From Venturia oleaginea (taxonomy: Eukaryota > Ascomycota > Dothideomycetes > Venturiales > Venturiaceae), in the NCBI GenBank assembly GCA_013176395.1, contig JABMLP010000016.1:806001-870000 (forward strand): 64,000 nt of DNA, read 5' to 3'. Each line of letters starts with the position of its first letter. Position 1 is the stretch's first letter. The position numbers were made by a program, and so were the translations under genes. Of this stretch, positions 56,337 to 64,000 are shown piece by piece. The notes under the pieces were generated by a model. The model was not told where the DNA came from. It made no database searches and saw only the letters and a program-made list of their open reading frames with translations.

Positions 56337-57415
56337 CTACTTATAAGCAGCAACAACAGCCTTACTATTACTCCGATGCCAGACAGCCAACAAACTCTTA
56401 CAGTTCGAGCACTTATGCTTAACATTCTTCGTCCCATCAATACAGTACGGAATGCATCCCAGGCAGAAACAACAGCACAAGGTGAGTGCGAGTAAACTAC
56501 ACCAATATTAGCATATTCACTCTTCTCCTCCCTTTCACAATGGTCACACGCCCAGAAGACGAGTAAAACTTACTTAGTAAATCCCCCACTCTCACTTTCA
56601 ATCTCCGTCAACCCCCTCTTATTACACCTGGGACAATCAACCGGCGCAGGCACCCTCCCCAAATCCTTCAGCTCAAAAGCAGTCTGATACGCTCCATTCG
56701 CTCCAGTAGTACCCGGGTACGGCGTATCCTCCTGCTGTCCATCCATCTGCCCTTGCCCATGAACTGGCTGCTGTCCCTCATTAAAATACTTCGCATTCTG
56801 CAGAGCCGGGTGCGCTTGAAGATCCGGTTCTGGCTGCGGTTCCGATTTACTCATTTCCCCATCATACAACGTCGGGGCCTGTTGAACTTCCGAGGTTGGA
56901 CTACGCTGTTGTGGTTGTTGCGTCGGTTGCACGTTTTGCATTTCCGGCGACGATAATAGTGAAGGCGAGGAAGTTTGGTTTTGAGAGTGATAAGGTGCGG
57001 CTCCCATCGGATGCTGCAAAGGAGGAGCAATGTAATCGCTGTTCGGTCGCGCTGGCAGGTACCCACTCTCCTGCTGTGATGTTCCAGTTGTTTGCAGTGA
57101 AACGGGTGTGGCGTGTGTATGGTGAGGAGACAGCATTTCGTTCGAGGAGGGAGAGTGGCCGGGTGCTGCGTTGTAAGCTGGAGGAGGGAGTTCTGCGGTA
57201 TTTCGTGAGTAAAGATGGCGTTGTGTTATCAATGCAGCAGTTCAATGGTTTTTGTTTTAGCAGGACGTTATCGAATGATTTCGTATGTAAAAAGTTCAGA
57301 GAGTTGAAGAATACTTTTGGAGAGAGACATTATGTCGCCTTCAAAACATAGCGAAACAAACATCGACCGTCGTGAACGTAAACGGAAAGAACATACCAGT
57401 ATGATTGTCAGCCAT
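56337..57415 (-). CDS. LITAF-domain membrane protein
   Basis: Exons 57415-57397, 57192-56574 and 56496-56337 (introns 204 and 77 nt); 265 aa. Exon 1 is only 19 nt (MADNHT + one base), joined to ELPPPAYN. The first ~190 residues are Pro/Gln/Ser-rich with a PPPAY motif that could bind WW-domain ubiquitin ligases. The LITAF domain begins PAPVDCPRCNKRGLTE (first CxxC), crosses a hydrophobic half-helix (NLLALTLCCCFCLGCIPYCID) and ends KHKCSNCKSLLAVWHR (second CxxC). The two CxxC knuckles bind zinc while the middle dips into the membrane. LITAF proteins sit on late endosomes and lysosomes in animals; an endosomal or plasma-membrane role here is inference. Neither terminal exon would be found by simple ORF scanning. 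Confidence 0.8.
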
Positions 57416-58046
57416 GATGAAGGAAGTCGCTGATACAGTCGATGAAGTGATAAAGTCGAAAAGTGAATTCGCAATATATATACAGAAAAGTTAGCGTGGG
57501 AACTTGAAATTCGAGAAGGTTGAGGATACGAACGGGTACAGCTCATCATATACATTCTCCACCCCGCCTCGCGCATCCGCGTATTTCTACTACGGTACTC
57601 ACAAGGCAGCACAAGCCCGAGACAACCCGGCATCAAAGCTGCGGCTCATGCTGACCCTTGATGATGATCTTCACCTGTTGGCTGATGATACAATGTACTG
57701 TATAATCCAATCAACAGCGCATCAAAGCACTTTTGAAAGAGTGTAGGCTGCGCAAAATTACAATGCGCCTCAAGACCAATACGAAAACAGAGTGATTTTC
57801 AAAGTTCAACGGGCTCGGGAAGAAGGGAACACGTAAGGCGCAGCAGAAGCTGACGCAACGCGGGCTTAGCTCCATGAAGTAGATCTTTCCAGGGACGGGA
57901 AGAAAAAGCATGCGTGATCGACGAGAACGAAATGGAAATATACGAGACACGTGCTCCCAAGAACTCGAAACATGAACCTCGAGGTTGACAGGCGGCCTCT
58001 GGAGTATTTAGCGTCTCGTCTATCATACACTCACCTCTCCATCGTC
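57416..58046. other. Intergenic, LITAF gene upstream and VPS16 3' side
   Basis: About 630 bases, both neighbours on the minus strand. No gene is supported. Confidence 0.45.
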
Positions 58047-60675
58047 TCATTTCTTGCCTTGCAACAATCCGATAAATCTCTCGACCTCAGTTCCCTCTCT
58101 TCCTGTCGCCTTGGCCCGAAAGTCTTGCAGTCCTTCCAGGTCCTTTGCCTTGTACATCTCTTCAGCAGCCTTGGGGACCATACCAACTTTGACATACATT
58201 TCCGCTCGCTCTCTGTAGCTTAGTCCTGTGCACTTGCCGACAAACAAACCGGCCACTCTCAAATTACCAGCGCCCAGAATCTCATTGAAGAAGGGCTCCC
58301 ATCCAATTGGCGACCTCTTGACCTTCGCTAGTTCTTCGAGCTCAGTCCAGTCTCTTTTCGCAACGTAAGCACGGAGTCGCAAGTACCAAAATGCGCGGTC
58401 CGGCACTCTGTAGTCGGTCTGAACTTTCATCGCCCGTTTCAGCGCGCCTTGCCTGATGAGCTTGAAGATAGTCTCGTTGATGCTCAGGCCAATAAAGCCG
58501 GATCCAAAATCCTTCTCAAAAATCTCTTGCGCTTTCAACAGCTTCGGAATTTCTTCGAGATACTTTTGCTGAAACGTGAATTCTTTCGAGTCTGCTAGCA
58601 ACTTGGTAGCCGATCTTACTTTGTCGGTTCGATGCTGTAAATCTTTCTGTTCAAGTGATTCCACAAGTAACAGATTCGAGCCATCAAGCCGTCTGTCATC
58701 TTGGTAGTAGAGATCTTTCAGAATGTCTTTGTCTTCTGCCCACGCCGAGCTCTCCACCAAAGACAACGCCATGGGGCGAGAGCTAATTGTACGGAAGAAG
58801 GAAGGCAAAGATAGCTTCTTCTTCATGCTGAGGAGAACGAAGTATACCAAGTCGGTGTCGCCGCTTTCGATAGCTTTATCGAGCGCGATGATGTCTTCTT
58901 TCATGCTCAGCAGAAGAGGAACTTGCTTTCCAGCCCTAGGCTCATAGTTCAAAAGCTCAGTGGCGAGACGTTGTCGGCCCTCGTCATGAGCAGCTCGTGC
59001 AATTTCTTCGAACGATATTCCACGCTTCCCGTTTAGCTTTTCCACGATTGTGCGACATATTGCGTCTTCAGAATCGGATGACAAGCGCACCTTTTGGGAT
59101 GCCCAATGAACGTAGATTCTGTCAGTCGGAAGCCTGAGATATTCCGAGACTCGCAAGGCCAGTAAGTATTCGTCCCGGTTGATCAAGCGCTGTATCAATC
59201 GCTCTGGCGTGAGACGAATGTACTGGTCGTAAGATAGTGGGAGGCCGACCTCGTAGAATCGAACTGCATTAAGGACACGCAAAGTCTCGCACATATCCAC
59301 GAAATCGTCGCTGTTGTATAGATCCAGAACTGATTTTCCAAACGAGGCACCTTTGAGGAGCTGTTTCTGCCAGTGTATACTGAACTCGTGTCCTGCAGCT
59401 TTGACACATGTATCCACCGCCTCGTCGAGGTTATTCCGAATCAACTGGATGTCATCATCCGCTTTGGGCGATTTCTTGTCCAACTGGTCTACTGCGTCGA
59501 GAAGAATCGCAGCTGGCGCTGTAGATCCTAGCCGAAAGACGTCCTCCGTCACATCTGGCACCTTCTGTAGAAATTCGCAAACTTCATTCGTGAAAAGTCG
59601 TATGCCATCGTAATCTGGTATGATATGCACCCAGCCATCATAGACGTATGTAGCTGCCGAGCCGTTGGGTCCGATTAAGCGTACCTCGTCTTCCCAAGCC
59701 AGTACAACAGAATCGTTGCCACACCATTGCATATCCTTCGGCATCGTCTTGGATTTGGTGTCGTACTCACTCAATCGGTTCTGGAAGTCGCTAGATACCA
59801 CCCATACCTTGCCATCGCCAGTGTACAGTGCCACGAACTTGCCATTTGGTGACACGCTTATTAGTTGGAAAGGGCCTGTGTCCAGCCCACGATCCTCAGC
59901 CTCGTTGGCGTCCACCACGTAGATCGTCGGCCCGATGGCAAGGAGTACTTCGACTGATCTTGAGAGGGAGTCGGCAGGAGGGATAAGGGCCCAGGATGCG
60001 ACAGGTTCGTCTGGAGGAATTGCGAGTAGTTTGGGGCGAGGTTCATCGTATCGCGAGACGGAGACCAGATTGTTGTTGCCTAGCAGCGCGACGAAGCCGT
60101 TCGACCAGAAGCGACACGATACGACACCGTGCTCTTCGGCGCCCTGGGCGTGTTAGCAGGAGTTGCACTCCATGGCAGTGTGAGTCCTACGTGTCCGATT
60201 GAGAAAGGCACGAAGTCAGCCTGTAGGCCTTCATAAACCCTTACAGTACCATCTTCGGTTACTGCAAGCAATTGTTCCTCGTCAGACCATCCCAGGCCTT
60301 TGACGGGGCCTTGATCCCACTATGAATTGTCAACAACATCCTGGCACGGCATGGTGTATAGTCCGCACGTTGATTCGTCTTATGAGCTTGCCGGCGCAAC
60401 TGTAAACATCGATGGTCGCTTTCGCAGCCTGTGTGCCTCGATACGTATGTAGCTTTCCTTCATCACGATGGAAGGCAATCTGAATGTTCAGTTTGATTAG
60501 TAAAGTGCCGAAGATGCGAGCAAGAAGCGTGCCTACCTACAGCACCGCTGTATGGAGCCCCAGCTATGGCATAGTTCTCGAGCTCCAAGTCCGAGTCGAA
60601 GACATGAGTGTAGAGAGGGACTTTGCGGTAGAAGCTGCTGCTGAGCTTCTCCCAGTTCGCAGTCGGTTTGGACAT
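58047..60675 (-). CDS. VPS16: VPS16, core subunit of HOPS/CORVET tethering complexes
   Basis: Exons 60675-60541, 60479-60369, 60319-60191 and 60143-58047 (introns 61, 49 and 47 nt); 823 aa, normal length. The N-terminal part is the Vps16 beta-propeller: [20 protein letters not shown] at the start, [40 protein letters not shown].. and [20 protein letters not shown]. The C-terminal half is the helical Vps16_C region ([56 protein letters not shown]). Vps16 binds Vps33 and joins Vps11 and Vps18 for endosome and vacuole fusion. All splice phases give family sequence across the junctions (..[13 protein letters not shown].., ..RRIN/WDQGPVK.., ..SIGH/GAEEHG..). Intact. Confidence 0.95.
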
Positions 60676-61387
60676 TGTGGTAAGTCGTGTATCATGGTTG
60701 GCGCATCTTGCTTGCAGTTGTTATGGTCATGGGTGCTTTGGGGAGTTCGCGATGGATGAATTCGGTTATGATTATAGTTGCCCAATGCATCAGTATCACG
60801 TCCCCAATCACTTCCATTCCGACACTTTTTCTCGTCTCAATCAAGTGATTCTATCTACTTGGCCACGTCCAAAATAAGTACAACCTTTTCTCCGTTCCCA
60901 TCACAATCAGAAGATACTCGCACCCATCACCCCAGGATTGCGAGAATGCGAGCAAATTCTTCGATTCGTGGACCCGAAGACCAATTCAGGGATTCCGGCA
61001 ATACTTTGAGGAGTAAGTGGACGTGGTAGGAATTTATCAATATTTCGAAGTCTTGAAGACATGCAATGCCAGATATGATATGATTATAGAAAACGTATTA
61101 CTCCACAACGCGTCCTCCATTGTCCGGGTCATCAAAGTACGCTAATCTGGAATTTCTCTGGAAAAAGAATTAAAGCGGGGTTCTGATATAAAATCGAGTA
61201 TTTTATCTCACAGAACTGATACATCTCGCAGAGCTTTTCACGTCTTTCGAGATATCGCAAACTGTCAACACTTACTCCTGTTCTGTACACAACTTCAGCT
61301 CAGTCAGGCCAAAAAGGATTCCAACAGACTTTCTGGATCTTCAACAACGTTCAAGGAGATTCCATTTCGGCAAGATAAAAAATCACA
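60676..61387. promoter_or_regulatory. Divergent intergenic region between VPS16 and the next gene
   Basis: About 710 bases. No gene seen; expected to contain two promoters. Confidence 0.4.
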
Positions 61388-62150
61388 ATGCCTCGTCCTG
61401 TCCGCAACGGTATCTCGGCGCCCCCCTGCCTGCTCACCGACGTTCAACCGAATAGCAGCACACTTACCATACAAGGCTGTCCATAAACTCGCGCTTTGCA
61501 GTTCCGGACTCTACGCAATCGAAGCCCTTTGGAAACCAATACTGGAAGAACCATTTGGCATCACTATGCGAGATACACCGGATCCCAAACGACTCAAGCA
61601 CCGTGAAGACGTAGTCGCCCAAAACAAGCGCATATGGGACTCATTCAAGAAATACGTCATCAAGTACCCTCGCAGAGCACCTTCCGTAAAGAGGATAGCT
61701 CTACCTTCCACTCTCTGGAATAAAGACTACGAATGGCCAGTATGTTTCAATATACTTGATATGGAATGGGCATGTGGGTTTTTGCAAAATTTGGAATCCA
61801 TCGATTTAAGAGCTGGACTCATGGATACTATCCTACCTACCAAAGATCATTCGGTGAATGCAACGCGAGTCTGGGGTACTGCTGATTGGGAGGGCATACT
61901 GGAAACCTTCAAATCTGATGATCCATGTCGGATCATCGAGTGGTTCCTCGATTTCTTTACTATTCCGTGTTTAGATTGTACTAAGCGGCGGTCTTGGTCC
62001 CACCATTCTTGCTTGAGATTTGTAGAAGAATTTTTCAAGAGTCTAAAGGAAAAGAAAGGGGTGAGATTCATCCTCGATTATGAGAATATGTCAGGGACGA
62101 ACTTTCAACACAACTTCGAGGCTAAGCATCAGAAAGAAAGAGGGAGGTAA
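61388..62150 (+). CDS. Uncharacterised protein, two exons
   Basis: Exons 61388-61409 and 61456-62150, 46-nt intron (GTATCT...AATAG); 238 aa. The short first exon (MPRPVRN + one base) was included because it gives an ATG to a frame that is otherwise open without one upstream: AAHLPYKAVHKLALCSSGLY. A shorter 194-residue form from the ATG at 61566 is possible. The protein is acidic-basic mixed, with DSFKKYVIKYPRRAPSVKRI, LDMEWACGFLQNLESIDLRA and a Cys pair (IPCLDCTKRR). The frame looks like a leucine-rich or F-box-associated fungal protein by texture, but no domain is recognised. No function proposed. Confidence 0.5.
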
Positions 62151-62413
62151 CATGGACGCAGAAAGGGCAACAGCAGGTCTACTGCTCGAAATCCAAAATC
62201 CTCTTCAACTACTCCCTTTTCTCGCCTGTTCCCACTCGCCCCCTTTGTCGATGCACAAAGCCCAACACCCGTTTGCAACATCAGCATCTAGCAATCAAAG
62301 AATATCATATAATTACAGACACTCTTCCCTACTACGCCACGCCCCTACGCATCCCTAAGCCCGAAAACCACCACCAACCAACACCATCACCCAACCTCTC
62401 CAAACCAAAAACC

Positions 62414-62746
62414 ATGTCCGAAAACAACATAAAACTCTACGCACCCCCGATCCCCACCACGACAACCCCGCAAATAGGCACCCTCATACTCGAAATCTCC
62501 CTCAACCTCCTCACGAACACATCCACATGGGCAGCCCAAAAACAAAAAGAATCCACATTCCATCCCTCCCCAACGATCCCCAAAGGCCTCGATCATCACA
62601 TCGTGCGAAACATCCTCTCCTGGATTCAACTCTTAGCAAGTAGAGAAGGTAGTGAAGATTCAAAAGAGTGGCGCGAGACAGTTATTTCAGACCATGGAGG
62701 TGTCTGTGTGGGGGAATTGATAAAGAGGGGGGTTTTGATACGTTAA
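62414..62746 (+). CDS. Small hypothetical protein
   Basis: Open from ATG at 62414 for 110 codons (MSENNIKLYAPPIPTTTTPQ ... GLDHHIVRNILSWIQLLASR ... GELIKRGVLIR). The second half is protein-like (mixed charges, helix pattern), the first is Thr/Pro rich. The sequence upstream is CA-rich leader-like. No homology recognised. Confidence 0.4.
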   Translation: MSENNIKLYAPPIPTTTTPQIGTLILEISLNLLTNTSTWAAQKQKESTFHPSPTIPKGLDHHIVRNILSWIQLLASREGSEDSKEWRETVISDHGGVCVGELIKRGVLIR

Positions 62747-62960
62747 AGGGTTGGGTGGAGGCTTGGCTTGTTTTAGTACTTTAGGAATCCATGGTGGGTT
62801 TTTGGATGGGTTGGGCTCTTTTTTTCTTTCTGGGATTAGGGTTTTTTTGGATGATGCGGGGGTGATTTTGGAAGTGGGGGTGGTGATGAGGATGTGGGGA
62901 TATTTTTCATGTTTTTTCTGATGGGGTGGTGATGAGGGGATAGCGATAGTGAAGAAAATG

Positions 62961-63314
62961 ATGGTTAAAATTGCGAGGGCGAGTGAAGGGAATGAAGAGA
63001 TGGAACGATATTATATATTTGGCTTTCACGACGGGAAACCTGGACTGGTGAAATTGTTTTTGGGATTCATGATTAATGGTTCTGATTATCCTCTTCCGTC
63101 CAAATGTCATCCGTCAGAAGAAAGAGTACCAGCGGAGACCAGAGAGGAGAATCTCGGACCAATACCGGAACTGGTATTGGAAGGGGAATCGTCAAAGGGA
63201 TTGAAATGGCGGAATATGGAGCCGAGAAATGGATTGTTGGACGAGGATAGATTGCCTGTTCATTGGAAACCGATGCCGAGGGAGAGGCTGTATTTGCGGC
63301 CCATCCGAGATTGA
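62961..63314 (+). CDS. Small hypothetical protein, weakly supported
   Basis: Plus-strand frame of about 117 codons from an ATG near 62958-62961, starting MVKIARASEGNEEMERYYIF and including SKCHPSEERVPAETREEN and GLLDEDRLPVHWKPMPRERL. The composition is protein-like but no domain is recognised. It could be an exon of a larger gene. Confidence 0.3.
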   Translation: MVKIARASEGNEEMERYYIFGFHDGKPGLVKLFLGFMINGSDYPLPSKCHPSEERVPAETREENLGPIPELVLEGESSKGLKWRNMEPRNGLLDEDRLPVHWKPMPRERLYLRPIRD

Positions 63315-63405
63315 GGGCCGAGATTGAGGTGCCGAAGACAATCCGTGAAGGGTGGATGTTCTGTTTGGAGGAATGGGGTGAAAACGAGCTTTGTGTGGAT
63401 TATGA

Positions 63406-64000
63406 TTAGCAGAAGAAATAAACTAGATTTCTCGTCGTTATCACAAGGCTTTCTGTAGGTTGTGTGCCGGTACTTTTCCAAATCCCTGATCGAGTCACTA
63501 GAACATCCTCAGTACTCAAAAGTGAACTTATCCATTTAGCAAGAATGCCTTCCCCGTCCTCAATGCCCTGCTTCATCATATCAACAAGCTTCTCCATCGG
63601 TATTTGCTCCACGTACTCATCATCATCAATAATGTCCGTATCTACTGTTTTCTTTAGTAGGCGACTGTTCTCAATAGGATATATTTCGCGTCGGTACATC
63701 AACGCAAATGAAGTATCTAGTGAATTGGATTCTTCTCGCGATGCAGCAACCTCGGGAAGATCTTTCAATTATTTGGGAGGCTGGTCGGTTTCGGGGAGAA
63801 GAAGCAAGTTGTAAGATAGCATATCTCCGACGCGTAAGGAAATAGGAGCTTGGAAAGTTTGTCTGGATGTCTGTCAAATGAGCAAGCTTTTTAGTGGTAG
63901 GAGAAGGAAGGTCCGGGGGAGATCTATAATTGTTCGAGTTTGGATTACCAGCAAGAGGATTCGTGGTGTGAGTAGGAGATAGTAATTCTTGCTTGGCTCC
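63406..64000 (-). pseudogene. Broken gene at the right edge
   Basis: The minus strand enters at 64000 with an open frame (AKQELLSPTHTTNPLAGN.. KKLAHLTDIQTNF). Near 63860-63840 coding-like sequence changes frame (..ISLRVGDMLSYNLLLLPETD), reaches TAA after ..QPPK at about 63769, then continues in that same frame for 120 codons (LKDLPEVAASREESNSLDTS ... MEKLVDMMKQGIEDGEGILA) to a stop near 63406. One shift and one nonsense codon suggest a decayed gene; TAA could be a changed CAA. An intron around 63860 with a true stop at 63769 is the alternative. Product unknown, 5' end outside the window. Confidence 0.4.

Overview
This window is nuclear DNA of a filamentous ascomycete (Pezizomycotina). The evidence is many short introns (about 46-90 nt, GT...CTAAC/CTAAT...AG), a HET-domain gene, Tc1/mariner and Fot1/pogo DNA transposons, a fungal-type Dcp2 with a long disordered tail, a fungal homeobox regulator and a standalone DUF2156 lipid aminoacyltransferase. 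The class is not certain; the gene set fits Dothideomycetes or Leotiomycetes. No tRNA, rRNA or CRISPR array was recognised. Start and splice choices were made by eye from reading frame, splice signals and protein family.

Layout. 1-5.6 kb: 5' part of EFL1/RIA1 (minus), a tandem PH-domain protein (plus) and a complete HET-domain gene (plus). 5.6-12 kb: gene-poor, with a decayed Tc1/mariner copy nested in an older inverted-repeat element. 12-14 kb: a homeobox regulator with a long leader. 14-18 kb: no clear gene, only an F-box-like relic. 18-25 kb: a microbial-type PARG macrodomain protein, a broken BTB-like gene and a SLAC1/Mae1-type anion transporter. 25-34 kb: gene-poor, with a three-exon small secreted six-cysteine protein, a deleted Fot1/pogo element with perfect 56-bp terminal repeats, a HET relic and an intact HSL-type esterase. 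34.9-38.3 kb: a heavily broken UPF1-like SF1 helicase. 38.7-64 kb: mostly a housekeeping block, with DCP2, a DUF4112 membrane protein, a DUF2156 steryl/lipid aminoacyltransferase (ErgS-like), an acyl-CoA thioesterase, a small conserved-looking protein, a Pro/Gln-rich vWA protein with eight exons, a LITAF-domain protein, VPS16, an uncharacterised two-exon gene, and a broken gene at the right edge.

How the genes relate. The intact genes serve general cell functions: ribosome maturation (EFL1), mRNA decapping (DCP2), HOPS/CORVET vacuolar tethering (VPS16), endosomal membrane (LITAF), lipid metabolism (thioesterase, esterase, ErgS-like) and ADP-ribose removal (PARG-like). They are not a pathway cluster. 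The accessory intervals between them hold the transposons, several decayed genes (BTB-like, helicase, right-edge gene, possible HET and F-box relics) and the effector-like secreted gene. Some lesions are C-to-T type (CAA or CAG to TAA or TAG), which is compatible with RIP (repeat-induced point mutation), but this was not measured. The most interesting single items are the unlisted small secreted cysteine-rich gene at 26690-27166, the ErgS-like DUF2156 protein and the nested or deleted transposons.
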